Shown here: positions 44,682 through 53,258 of the stretch, one piece after another | Position numbering within the stretch: position 1 is the first letter of the stretch | Layout of the letters: each line of letters begins with the position of its first letter | NCBI GenBank assembly: GCA_020161355.1 | Contig: JAIUOF010000003.1 | Coordinates: forward strand, 62,001 to 126,000 | Direction: 5' to 3' | Length of the DNA: 64,000 bases | DNA from: Bacteroidota bacterium | Lineage (GTDB): Bacteria > Bacteroidota > Bacteroidia > Cytophagales > Spirosomataceae | The notes under the pieces: model-generated | The model's input: only the letters and a program-made list of their open reading frames with translations | Database searches by the model: none | Told to the model about the DNA's origin: nothing | Translations under genes and position numbers: made by a program

Positions 44682-47600
44682 ATGAAGAGAACTTCACTAT
44701 TGTTTTTGGGTCTGTTATTGTTTTTAGGTGTGAGTGTATCATTTGCTCAGTCTAAAAAAATTACAGGAAAGGTTACTTCATCCGACGACGGTTCGGCTCT
44801 ACCTGGAGTAACGGTTACAATCAAAGGTACCGGAAAAGGTACTCAAACAGATGGAAGCGGAGCATATTCTGTTGATGCTTCGTCAAATCAAACATTGGTT
44901 TTTTCATTCGTAGGAATGAGCTCCAAGGAAGTTGCAGTTGGTAACAAGAGTGTTATTGATGTAGCTCTATCAGGAGATGACAAGCAATTAGAACAGTTAG
45001 TGGTAGTGGGTTATGGTACTCAAAGCAGAAAGGATATGACCTCAGCCATATCGACAGTCAAAGGTGATGCATTAAAATCCATTCCGGCACAATCAGTTGA
45101 TCAGTTGCTCTCTGGAAAAGCTGCAGGTGTTAACATCAACATCCCTAATGGACTATTAAACAACCCTCCTGTCATCAGAGTTCGTGGATTTAACTCCATT
45201 ACATCAAGTTCATATCCTTTAATTGTGGTTGACGGAATCATTGTTTTCTCACAAGACAACGGCTCTTCAGGTCCTGGGGGAATTGCTCAAAACCCATTGT
45301 CAGATATTAACCCTAATGATATCGAAACCATTGATATTTTAAAAGATGCAGCTGCCACAGCCATCTATGGATCAAGGGCGGCCAATGGGGTATTGGTTAT
45401 AACAACCAAAAAAGGTAAGGCTGGTAAGTCAACAATATCGTATGATGGTTCAACAGCCTGGACAAAACCTTTCAGACTTTTTGACCTTCTGAATGCATCA
45501 GAATATATTATGATGAAAAATGAAGGAGAAAAAAACAGAGCCGACATGGCTGGTCAGACTTACAGCCCTCTATTTTTTGAGAATCTTGATCCTAGCGGAA
45601 AACCATATGATACCAACTGGTATGACTATGTTTTCACTACAGGATTTCAGCAAAATCATAACATAAATGTTTCTGGTGCAACACCCAAAACTTCTTATTA
45701 CTTTTCTGGTGGTTATACCAATCAGGATGGTTTCTTGAAATCCAATACTTTTGAGAGAAAAAATGCCAGAATGAATATTAGCCACAATGTTACTGATAAA
45801 ATTGTTTTTGGTGCTAATTTCAACTATTCAAATGCTTATTCATTTTCTCCAAACAGTGGCTCACTAATTGGAACTAACTTTAATACAGGTGGTTTAGGCC
45901 GTGTTCCATTAGTTACTGCACCTAATATCCCTGCCTATTTACCGGATGGTTCTTATAATATTAACACTACAGGTGGTCTGGCCAACAGCCCTGGTAATTT
46001 GTTAAATAAAGACCGTAGTGGTTTTTACAATCCGGTTGTTTTGATTGATCTTGACAAAGCTTCTGCTCAAAGCGATAGAATGCTTTCGAATATTTATGCA
46101 ACCATCAATCTAACAAAGGACTTAAGCTTCCGTACTGACTATGGTATTGACTATCAAACCATTGACTCTAAAACCTTCAATAATCCCATACATGGTGACG
46201 GTTTTTCAGCAAAAGGTATAGCTAACAATTACCTATATAAAAGCCAGAGATGGTCATGGCAAAACTACCTTAATTACAATAAAAAGTTTGCCGACGTTCA
46301 TAGTATAGGTACAACATTAGGAACTGAAAACCAACATACAGACAGAAGTATGTGGAGTGGTGGTCGTCAAACAGTAGCCGACCCATTCTTTGATGTTTAC
46401 CAGGGTGATTATACAGTAAACAACAATCCTCCTTTCAACTTCCTGACTGAGAATGGATTTGTTTCTTATTTCGGAAGATTAACTTATGATTTCAGTAAGC
46501 GTTATTATTTCACTGCCAGTTTAAGAAGAGACGGGCTTTCTGCATTGGCCGAAGGCAAAAAATTCGGTAATTTCTATGGTATATCCGGAGGTTGGAATCT
46601 TGCTGAAGAATCATTCTTCAAGAATTTGACTCAAAAAGTTTCAACATTGAAACTACGCACAAGTTATGGAAAAGTAGGTAATGCTGGTATCAGTGACTTT
46701 GCCTCATTGAGTTTGTATGGATTTAATGTTTATGGTGGAACTGCCGCAACACTTGCTTTCTCACAGGCAGGTAATCCTGATTTGAAATGGGAAACTAGTA
46801 CCAAATTGGATATCGGCCTAAACTATGGTTTCTTAAATGACAAAATTACTGGTGAACTAACATATTATAAAAACAACATAGATGGGTTGATATTAAACTC
46901 CCCTCTTTCTCCTTCAATGGGAGTACCAGGTAACTCAGTTGCCAAAAACGTAGGTTCAATGTTTAATCAAGGCATAGAGTTTTCAGTAAATGCTACAGTG
47001 TTACAAAAAGGTGATTTTAAATGGTCAAGCAATTTCAACATTGCTACCCAGAAAAACGAAGTTACGGCTCTAGCTGAAGGAAATGCTGATATTTTTGGTG
47101 TAACCCAGCTTGAAACTGCTAACATTACACGTGTTGGATACTCAGTAGGTAGCCTTTACGCAGTAGAAACCAGAGGTATTAACCCTGAGAATGGTCGCAG
47201 AATTTTTATTAATAAAGCTGGTAAAGAAGTTCAATATAGCCATTCCGTTGCCACAGGTCAAAGCAGATGGACATACCTTGATGGAACCACAGCTCCTGCA
47301 ATAACCGTTGCAGCTGATGCTAAAATTATGGGAAATACAATTCCTAAATTCTATGGTGGATGGGATAACAATTTCTCCTATAAGAAATTTGACTTAAACG
47401 TTAGCTTAGTATATGCTGGTGGATTCTATGTTTATAATGGTACCAAAGCAGGTCTTCATGACCAGCGTTTTTGGAACAATGAAGCTGACATCCTTGATAG
47501 ATGGACACCTGATACCAAAACTACTGCAACCTGGCCAAAAGTTATTTACGGCGATAATGTATCTAACGGATCATCGTTCCCAATTTCTAACAATATTGAG

Positions 47601-47849
47601 AAAGGTGATTTTATTAAATGTAGAAATATTGCCCTTGGATATGCTTTGCCAACTAGCCTGACTCAAAAAGCAAAAATTTCGAGTGCTAGAATATTTGGAC
47701 AGGTAACAAATGCCTTTATGTTAACCAAATATACAGGAACAGACCCCGAAACTTCATCTAATGGTAACTCAAACCTGGCTCCTGGTGTTGACAGAAACTC
47801 AATACCTCAGGCAAGGACAGTTTCTTGTGGTTTAAGTCTTACTTTCTAA
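44682..47849 (+). CDS. SusC/RagA family TonB-linked outer membrane receptor
   Basis: A 1055-residue outer membrane transporter. Signal peptide about 1-23; a CarboxypepD_reg-like domain (about 26-110, ITGKVTSSDDGSALPGVTV, FVGMSSKEVAV); the VVVGYGTQ boundary; a plug domain (about 115-235) with LIVVDGII, DIETIDILKDAAATAIYGSR and GVLVITTKKG; then the large barrel ending in an aromatic strand, LSLTF. It forms a lid-and-barrel pair with the SusD lipoprotein encoded 13 bases downstream. No glycoside hydrolase or sulfatase adjoins the pair, so the imported nutrient is not indicated. A secreted carboxylesterase lies about 2.6 kb away. Confidence 0.95.
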   Translation: MKRTSLLFLGLLLFLGVSVSFAQSKKITGKVTSSDDGSALPGVTVTIKGTGKGTQTDGSGAYSVDASSNQTLVFSFVGMSSKEVAVGNKSVIDVALSGDDKQLEQLVVVGYGTQSRKDMTSAISTVKGDALKSIPAQSVDQLLSGKAAGVNINIPNGLLNNPPVIRVRGFNSITSSSYPLIVVDGIIVFSQDNGSSGPGGIAQNPLSDINPNDIETIDILKDAAATAIYGSRAANGVLVITTKKGKAGKSTISYDGSTAWTKPFRLFDLLNASEYIMMKNEGEKNRADMAGQTYSPLFFENLDPSGKPYDTNWYDYVFTTGFQQNHNINVSGATPKTSYYFSGGYTNQDGFLKSNTFERKNARMNISHNVTDKIVFGANFNYSNAYSFSPNSGSLIGTNFNTGGLGRVPLVTAPNIPAYLPDGSYNINTTGGLANSPGNLLNKDRSGFYNPVVLIDLDKASAQSDRMLSNIYATINLTKDLSFRTDYGIDYQTIDSKTFNNPIHGDGFSAKGIANNYLYKSQRWSWQNYLNYNKKFADVHSIGTTLGTENQHTDRSMWSGGRQTVADPFFDVYQGDYTVNNNPPFNFLTENGFVSYFGRLTYDFSKRYYFTASLRRDGLSALAEGKKFGNFYGISGGWNLAEESFFKNLTQKVSTLKLRTSYGKVGNAGISDFASLSLYGFNVYGGTAATLAFSQAGNPDLKWETSTKLDIGLNYGFLNDKITGELTYYKNNIDGLILNSPLSPSMGVPGNSVAKNVGSMFNQGIEFSVNATVLQKGDFKWSSNFNIATQKNEVTALAEGNADIFGVTQLETANITRVGYSVGSLYAVETRGINPENGRRIFINKAGKEVQYSHSVATGQSRWTYLDGTTAPAITVAADAKIMGNTIPKFYGGWDNNFSYKKFDLNVSLVYAGGFYVYNGTKAGLHDQRFWNNEADILDRWTPDTKTTATWPKVIYGDNVSNGSSFPISNNIEKGDFIKCRNIALGYALPTSLTQKAKISSARIFGQVTNAFMLTKYTGTDPETSSNGNSNLAPGVDRNSIPQARTVSCGLSLTF

Positions 47850-47862
47850 TTTAAATTAAGAA

Positions 47863-49314
47863 ATGATTAACATGAAAAAATTAAATATCAATAAATTAAC
47901 TATTGCTGCCCTGATTGGAATTTCAGTTATGGGTTGTACAAATGATATCTTAAATCCTGTTCCTCAAACTTCAGTATCGGATTTAAGTGCATACGATACT
48001 CCGGACAGAGTAGAATCATTGGTAAATGGACTATATCGAGGTGTAAAAAGTGGCAACTTTCTGGGAGGTCGCTACTGGATTTACAATGATATCAGAGGTG
48101 AAGAATTTCTTAATCAAACCAACAATGGTGTTACGGGTCTTCAAACATGGAACTTTACCATTAACTCTTCCTCAAATGAAGTGGCCAATTTATGGGGATC
48201 AGCATATGCAGCTATCAACAATATCAACTTGTTTTTAGATAAAGTTGACGCTGCACCTGCAAAACTGACTCCTGAAAAAATTGCCAATTACAAAGGTGAA
48301 GCCAGATTTTTGAGAGCATTAAGTTATTTTTCGCTTGTAAATATCTACTGTCAGCCCTATACAAAAGACAATGGGGCTTCATTAGGATTGCCTTTGAGAT
48401 TAGTCGGTGAAAATGGAGCTGGTAACTCAAACAACCTTAAAAGATCTACTGTTGCGGAGGTTTATGCTAAAATAATTGAAGATTTAAATTTTGCGGAGAC
48501 AAATTTACCTTCAAATTATTCTACCTCCGATTTAAATGTAACCAGAGCACATAAAAATGCGGCTATTGCAATAAAAACTAAGGTATATTTGGCAATGGGT
48601 AAGTATGCAGAAGTAGTCACAGAGGGTAATAAAATTGTTTCTTCTTCAGCACCTTTTAAGGCAAGCTCAGGAGTAAAACATGAATTAAACTCAAATTTTG
48701 CGGCAATTTTTACATCTTATAAAACTCTAGAGTCAATTTTCTCCTTGCCTATGGCTACAAATGATGCCCCTGGAACTCAAAACCAATTGGCATTTTATTG
48801 GTTAGCAGGTCCTGTAGGAGGTGGAGAGTTTTCATTGAATCCTTCTGGAATTTTGGGTGACCCAGCCTTTGGTGCTGATGATGATCGTAAAAAATTGACC
48901 GCTGCTAGTGGTACCAGAACATATCTTACTAAATTCCCCGGAGCTTCTCCATTTATTGATTGGGTTCCGGTTATTCGTTATGCTGAAGTTTTATTAAATG
49001 TAGCTGAAGCTAAAGCAAGACTTGGTTCTGGTGTTGATGCTTCTGCTTTGGAAATTTTGAACGCTGTTAGAACTCGTTCAAAAGGATCGGTTATAACTGC
49101 TGAAAATCAAACTGAATTAGTTAATGCTATCCTGAAGGAAAGAAGAATTGAGTTCTTAGGGGAAGGAAAAAGGTCTTTTGATATTACAAGATTAAATCAA
49201 AATTTTCCAGCAAAAGGACCTGTCAATGCAGTAACCACTGCTCAATCAGAATATATTTGGCCTATTCCTACTACTGAATTAGCAGTAAATAAAGATTGTC
49301 AGCCAAATCCATAA
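47863..49314 (+). CDS. SusD/RagB family nutrient-binding lipoprotein
   Basis: A 483-residue outer membrane lipoprotein. Signal sequence with lipobox VMGC (lipidated Cys25); then the SusD N-terminal motif of FL.RALSYFSLVNIY around about 145-160 and TPR-like helices; and the C-terminal RxxNxVRxRS-like block ILNAVRTRSKG followed by LKERRIEFLGEGKRSFDITRLN in pieces (ERRIEFLGEGKR). It ends IWPIPTTELAVN, typical of the family. It forms the substrate-capturing lid of the SusC barrel. An alternative ATG at 47872 exists. Two terminators follow. Confidence 0.95.
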   Translation: MINMKKLNINKLTIAALIGISVMGCTNDILNPVPQTSVSDLSAYDTPDRVESLVNGLYRGVKSGNFLGGRYWIYNDIRGEEFLNQTNNGVTGLQTWNFTINSSSNEVANLWGSAYAAINNINLFLDKVDAAPAKLTPEKIANYKGEARFLRALSYFSLVNIYCQPYTKDNGASLGLPLRLVGENGAGNSNNLKRSTVAEVYAKIIEDLNFAETNLPSNYSTSDLNVTRAHKNAAIAIKTKVYLAMGKYAEVVTEGNKIVSSSAPFKASSGVKHELNSNFAAIFTSYKTLESIFSLPMATNDAPGTQNQLAFYWLAGPVGGGEFSLNPSGILGDPAFGADDDRKKLTAASGTRTYLTKFPGASPFIDWVPVIRYAEVLLNVAEAKARLGSGVDASALEILNAVRTRSKGSVITAENQTELVNAILKERRIEFLGEGKRSFDITRLNQNFPAKGPVNAVTTAQSEYIWPIPTTELAVNKDCQPNP

Positions 49315-49334
49315 TTTTTAGTTTAACAAATAAG

Positions 49335-49411
49335 AAAAGAGCTGTCTGAAATTACTGACAGCTCTTTTTTTTTATAAACACAAAAAAGCCCCGACAAAGT
49401 CAGGGCTTTTT
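49335..49411 (+). terminator. Two successive intrinsic terminators after susD
   Basis: First hairpin: GAGCTGTC / GACAGCTC with a 10-base loop and a run of nine T, at about 49339-49373. Second hairpin: AAAAAGCCC / GGGCTTTTT with a GAC-AAA-GTC inner stem at about 49383-49411. Together they strongly isolate the SusCD transcript from the regulator gene downstream. Confidence 0.88.
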
Positions 49412-49450
49412 GATTCATCATAGGTTATTTAAAATTCTTTATTTGAGTAA

Positions 49451-49533
49451 TGCAAATTTATGCAAACTATTATTAAATATCAAAATATTTATTGCAAAAC
49501 TTTGCATTTATTTGCAAATGTTTGCAAAAATGC
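49451..49533. promoter_or_regulatory. Phased TGCAAA/TTTGCA site array
   Basis: TGCAAA at 49451, 49461 and 49493, TTTGCA at 49501, and the palindrome TTTGCAAA at 49511 and 49521. The central GC dinucleotides fall at 49452, 49462, 49494, 49504, 49514 and 49524, so spacings are 10, 32, 10, 10 and 10 bases, about whole helical turns. It lies directly upstream of the DeoR-type gene, and cooperative binding by a regulator on one DNA face is the likely meaning. Confidence 0.6.
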
Positions 49534-49647
49534 TTTTTAATTGTTTATTTTCGAAAAAATTGATCCTTTGATTTTCACTTTTTAAAAGTATAAAAGGTTT
49601 TATTGAATTTTGCTTGTATGGTAATTATCTCTTCAGCGTATAAAGGA

Positions 49648-50394
49648 ATGTTAAAAGAAGAAAGACAAAAACATATTCTGGAACATCTTAAAACTGCCAA
49701 AAAAATCAATCTGGGCAATTTAAGTTCTATGATGGGGGTGTCTTATGATAGTATTAGAAGAGATGTGATCGAACTGGAAGACAAGGGACTACTCAAGAAA
49801 GTTCATGGTGGAGTAGTATCCAACAGTTATCTTGGAATACTTTCAGGTCAAAGGTCGGAGGTGAAAAATGGCAATGAACTTGAAATAATCATCAAAAAAA
49901 CCATAAAACTTTTTAAGAATCACCAAATTGTACTCATGGATGGAGGCACTACGAATTTTTTCCTGGCCGAAGCCATTCCCAAAAACCTTCAACTTACTGT
50001 CATCACCAATTCCCCACCACTTGCAATGGCTCTCAATGAACATGAAAACATTGAAGTGATACTTTTGGGTGGGAAATACTACAAACGATATCAAATATCA
50101 ATGGGATTGGAGGTAATCCAACAAATCAAACGTTTCAATCCTGATATGTTCATAATGGGAACCAATGGTGTAGATAATCTCAAAGGGCTAACCATCAGGA
50201 ATTATGACGAGGCCATGTTGAAACAAGAAATGATGGGCATTTCAAAAAGCACTATTTGTTGTGTAGTAGAGGAAAAAATTGGCGTTACTGAAGCTTTTCA
50301 GGTATGTGATCTCAAAAATATTGATAAACTCATCACTTCACTTCATCCTTCAGATGATAAATTGAAGCCTTTTGAAAGCATAGAAATAATCTAA
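49648..50394 (+). CDS. DeoR/GlpR family transcriptional regulator
   Basis: A sugar-sensing repressor of about 248 residues. The N-terminal winged helix is MLKEERQKHILEHL, SSMMGVSYDSIRRDVIELE and LLKKVHGGVV, the DeoR signature. The C-terminal sugar-phosphate-binding domain has MDGGTTNFFLAEAI, ITNSPPLAMAL, ILLGGKYYKRYQ and MGTNGVD. I prefer ATG at 49648, where the family normally begins; ATG 49618 (ten extra residues) and TTG 49603 are alternatives. It stands between susCD and the carboxylesterase, and its promoter region carries the phased TGCAAA array. The inducer is probably a phosphorylated sugar, not identified. Confidence 0.9.
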   Translation: MLKEERQKHILEHLKTAKKINLGNLSSMMGVSYDSIRRDVIELEDKGLLKKVHGGVVSNSYLGILSGQRSEVKNGNELEIIIKKTIKLFKNHQIVLMDGGTTNFFLAEAIPKNLQLTVITNSPPLAMALNEHENIEVILLGGKYYKRYQISMGLEVIQQIKRFNPDMFIMGTNGVDNLKGLTIRNYDEAMLKQEMMGISKSTICCVVEEKIGVTEAFQVCDLKNIDKLITSLHPSDDKLKPFESIEII

Positions 50395-50411
50395 CCCCTT
50401 AAACTAACCAG

Positions 50412-50440
50412 AAAAAAGCCTCGTTTCCGAGGCTTTTTTA
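50412..50440. terminator. Bidirectional intrinsic terminator
   Basis: Stem AAAAAAGCCTCG / CGAGGCTTTTTT with a 4-base loop, between the convergent regulator and carboxylesterase genes. Confidence 0.9.
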
Positions 50441-50451
50441 ATTGAAATCAA

Positions 50452-52080
50452 TTATTTATTCTTGTATGCTCTATCAAGAAAATGATACCGGTCTTCAATC
50501 TCTGATTTTATTGCTTTAGATTCCACATCCAAAACCATCACAGCTGGTTTATCATCTCCCTTTGCAGCTGAGGGCCATACCGGCAATTTATCACCGTTAG
50601 GGTTTCCTGTTTTGATAAAATTGGCGAAATAATTCAGCATGGTTTCCGACACTTTATAGTCGTCAGGAGTCCAGGCATATTCTTTTACCAAATGGAGGTT
50701 ACCCATGCAATACTCAATTTCGCATGCGTGAGGTGCTCCAAGAGCCTTAGGTCTCGGAGTATTTCCATCAGCTTTCACTGTGCCGCCTGCTAGTCCCGAA
50801 GCCAGGGTATTATCCACAAGATCAGGACGCAGCTTACTGTACAAATATCTGTAAACTGGCTTTGTACCATTATTAACCGCCAGATCGGTCCATTTCCAGG
50901 TACTGTAGGAAATAAATCTGTCAGAAGCCAATTGTGTTGATGACATTGCAACTTCATCAGCATTGGCATGAGGATACAATTTTAATACTTGATCAAAAGT
51001 TTCAGGATATTCTTTTTTTACTCGGGTTATAAAGTTTTCAGGGGTATTGGCCATTCCATACATAAAAGCAGCCCCGGGGATTTCAGCTGAGTTCCAACCT
51101 GCTAAAAGTGGTATATCGGAATGTTGTTTTGAATTAAAGATTTCAGGAAGATATTTAGGTAAAAAATACCCATCCAATACCACCGGAAAACCAAACCTTT
51201 TGGATTCATTATAAATTTCATATAAATCACGGCTCGACAAGGCTCTCAAATCTTTAAGAGCCGGAACGCCCGCTTTTTTAGCAAATTCCAATCCTTCTTT
51301 TTCGGCATCAGCCAATGGCACAGGAGCCATCGTAGGATTAATTCCCGCTCCACTCTCTCCTATTGCCCCGGCAATCAAACCTTTAGTCAATGGAGATGCC
51401 ATTTGGTAACTTACTGAGATAGAACCGGCGGATTCACCGGCAATGGTGACTTTATTGGGGTCCCCTCCAAATTTTGCAATATTTTTTTGAACCCATTTTA
51501 AAGCTGCCAACTGATCTAAATACCCGTAATTACCTGAAGCTTTGTAAGGTGCTTCAGCACTTAACTCAGGATGGGCAAAATTGCCGAATAAATTTAACCT
51601 GTAATTACAAGTCACCGCCACGATTCCTTTTTTTGCCATGCTTTCGCCATCATACCTGGGCTCTGAACCGTCACCGGCCACGTTTCCTCCTCCATAAAAA
51701 TATACCAAAACCGGAAGCCCGGTGGTATTTCTTTTTGCAGGTGTCCAAACATTCAGATACAAACAGTCTTCACTAACACCATCAGAGCGACTATTCATAT
51801 CTCCAAATACAACCGCCTGCATAGGTCTTGGACCAAATTTTTTAGTCGGCTTTACTCCTGCCCAATTATCCAGGGGTTGCGGTGCTTTCCACCGGAGATT
51901 ACCTACAGGCGGTTTTGCAAAAGGCACACCAAAGTAGGTCTGAATGCCACTTTTGGTATCATAATTCCCTTCAATTATACCGTTTGAAATTTTGGTTTGA
52001 ACCGAAAAAGCGTTGTTTTGAGCCCTACCACAAAAGGTTGAAGCAATCAGTAAAAAAAACAAAAAAAATCTTTTTTTCAT
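50452..52080 (-). CDS. Secreted type-B carboxylesterase
   Basis: A 542-residue alpha/beta-hydrolase with signal peptide (about 1-20). SEDCLYLNVW (about 103-112) is the type-B signature 2, YGGGN (about 129-133) the oxyanion hole, and GESAGS holds the nucleophile Ser217. The catalytic acid and His (APHACEIEY near 450) complete the triad. It would cleave carboxylic esters in the periplasm or outside; no T9SS tail is present. A Nudix-type regulator is divergently transcribed 80 bases away and shares a perfect inverted repeat in the spacer, so it probably controls this gene. The natural ester is unknown. Confidence 0.92.
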   Translation of the reverse strand: MKKRFFLFFLLIASTFCGRAQNNAFSVQTKISNGIIEGNYDTKSGIQTYFGVPFAKPPVGNLRWKAPQPLDNWAGVKPTKKFGPRPMQAVVFGDMNSRSDGVSEDCLYLNVWTPAKRNTTGLPVLVYFYGGGNVAGDGSEPRYDGESMAKKGIVAVTCNYRLNLFGNFAHPELSAEAPYKASGNYGYLDQLAALKWVQKNIAKFGGDPNKVTIAGESAGSISVSYQMASPLTKGLIAGAIGESGAGINPTMAPVPLADAEKEGLEFAKKAGVPALKDLRALSSRDLYEIYNESKRFGFPVVLDGYFLPKYLPEIFNSKQHSDIPLLAGWNSAEIPGAAFMYGMANTPENFITRVKKEYPETFDQVLKLYPHANADEVAMSSTQLASDRFISYSTWKWTDLAVNNGTKPVYRYLYSKLRPDLVDNTLASGLAGGTVKADGNTPRPKALGAPHACEIEYCMGNLHLVKEYAWTPDDYKVSETMLNYFANFIKTGNPNGDKLPVWPSAAKGDDKPAVMVLDVESKAIKSEIEDRYHFLDRAYKNK

Positions 52081-52091
52081 ATTATTTAAGG

Positions 52092-52116
52092 TTATTGTCT
52101 CTTAATGAGACAATAA
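52092..52116. promoter_or_regulatory. Perfect inverted repeat, likely Nudix-regulator operator
   Basis: Arms TTATTGTCTC and GAGACAATAA are exact reverse complements, 10 bases each around TTAAT. It sits in the 80-base spacer shared by the carboxylesterase and the divergent Nudix-type regulator, 12 bases from the esterase start. Its symmetry fits a dimeric winged-helix regulator. Confidence 0.7.
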
Positions 52117-52143
52117 TAATTAGTATTTACAATTATTCCTATT

Positions 52144-52151
52144 TATTTTTG
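52144..52151 (+). promoter_or_regulatory. Bacteroidota -7 promoter box
   Basis: TATTTTTG matches TAnnTTTG, nine bases before the Nudix gene's ATG; a nearly leaderless transcript would result. Confidence 0.5.
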
Positions 52152-52160
52152 AAAATATTT

Positions 52161-52853
52161 ATGGAAACAAACCCTTACTTAAAGCATATTGCTTACGATT
52201 CAGTAATTTTTGGTTTTTCGGGTGAAAAACTAAAAATCCTGATTATGGAATATCGTAATACAGGATTACTGGCACTTCCCGGGGGATTTGTTGGTCATCA
52301 GGAAAACCTAAATGATGCCGTTAAGAGGGGTTTGTCAGAAAGAACAGGTCTTTCCGATGTGTTTCTGGAACAATTTTATACTTTTGGAAATATTGAAAGA
52401 TATCAGCCCGAGGTGATGGAAAGAATACTAAAAGCACGAAATGAAAATCATGAAGGATATGCCTGGCTTTTGGATAGGTATATCTCTGTAGCCTATTATG
52501 CACTAATTAACCTCAATGATGTAACCCCAAAACCAGACCATCTTTCTGATTCTTGTGGATGGTATGATGTTGACAACCTGCCTGCTTTAATTTTGGATCA
52601 CAATATGATCGTAAATAAAGCTATGACAACGCTCAGGTCAAATATCGACCATAAACTAGCAGGGGTCAACCTGCTACCTTCGAGATTTACTATGAAAGAA
52701 TTGCAAAAAGTTTACGAAGCCATACTCAATGAAAAACTCCACAGAGGCACATTTCAGAGGAAGATACTGGCATCAGGGCTTCTTAAAAGACATGAAAAAC
52801 AATATACCGGAGCTGCCAATAAAGCACCCTTTCTATATAGTTTCGTAGACTGA
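52161..52853 (+). CDS. NrtR-type Nudix-domain transcriptional regulator
   Basis: A 230-residue two-domain regulator: a Nudix-like N-terminal domain (about 1-140) and a C-terminal winged helix (about 150-225, with TMKELQKVYEAILNEKL and TFQRKILASGLLKR). The Nudix box reads G-FVGHQ-E-NLNDAVK-R-GLSERTGL: the RE pair is RG and the EE pair is ER, so catalytic acids are lost and hydrolysis is unlikely, as in other regulators of the group. In Bacteroidota such proteins control sugar catabolic genes. ATG at 52161 is chosen because the frame upstream runs antisense into the esterase gene. The adjoining inverted repeat is the likely operator. Confidence 0.9.
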   Translation: METNPYLKHIAYDSVIFGFSGEKLKILIMEYRNTGLLALPGGFVGHQENLNDAVKRGLSERTGLSDVFLEQFYTFGNIERYQPEVMERILKARNENHEGYAWLLDRYISVAYYALINLNDVTPKPDHLSDSCGWYDVDNLPALILDHNMIVNKAMTTLRSNIDHKLAGVNLLPSRFTMKELQKVYEAILNEKLHRGTFQRKILASGLLKRHEKQYTGAANKAPFLYSFVD

Positions 52854-52991
52854 ATATCCGATTTGATAGATTTAATTTTATCTAGAACAAAAAGGAAAGT
52901 ACTTTTGTTATATCCTTATATTCAAAGTGATATGACCAGCCGGTTATAAACGCTTTGAAAAAAAGAAAAAACATTATTAAAAAATAACAGA

Positions 52992-53090
52992 ATGGAGGCT
53001 TTCTTAATATTCCTCATCATAGGATACTTTTTCTATGATGGAATCAGATTTATGAAATCAATCAAAAAAGGCAAACAGTACTTTGATTGA
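52992..53090 (+). CDS. Possible small membrane protein (32 residues)
   Basis: ATG at 52992 opens a frame encoding a hydrophobic segment (AFLIFLIIGYFFYDG) followed by a basic tail (MKSIKKGKQYFD). The single short helix with a positive end suits an inner-membrane microprotein. I cannot name a family. It may be a chance frame, as no ribosome site or conserved context supports it. Confidence 0.35.
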   Translation: MEAFLIFLIIGYFFYDGIRFMKSIKKGKQYFD

Positions 53091-53181
53091 ATCACATTAT
53101 TTTAAAATGTGAAACACAAAATTGATTAATTGACTTTTGACCCATTAATTTTTCTCCCAAAAAAAAACAACTACTTGGAAA

Positions 53182-53220
53182 TAAAAACAAAAGAGCGACC
53201 CCAAAATGGAATCGCTCAAT
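53182..53220 (-). terminator. Terminator for the AspT/YidE-type transporter
   Basis: On the minus strand, stem GAGCGA with an extension pairing CC and GG, closing with TCGCTC, is followed by TTTTGTTTTTATT. It lies about 40 bases after the transporter stop. Confidence 0.75.
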
Positions 53221-53258
53221 TGATATTTTTAAATAATCCTAAAGTGGTTCCCGGTATT

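Larger units (their letters stand above)
52854..53258. other. Spacer with one small frame and a terminator
   Basis: The 405-base spacer between the convergent Nudix and transporter genes. It holds a 32-codon hydrophobic frame at 52992-53090 and a minus-strand terminator at about 53182-53220, listed separately. Nothing else is recognisable. Confidence 0.4.

Noticed and set aside
44253..49314. A polysaccharide utilisation locus.
   Set aside because: SusC and SusD are present, but no glycoside hydrolase, lyase, sulfatase or hybrid two-component regulator is adjacent, so the locus cannot be called one.
51882..52160. Long N-terminal extension of the Nudix regulator.
   Set aside because: It is antisense to the carboxylesterase and its start, and it crosses the inverted repeat and the -7 box; family members begin at the ATG at 52161.
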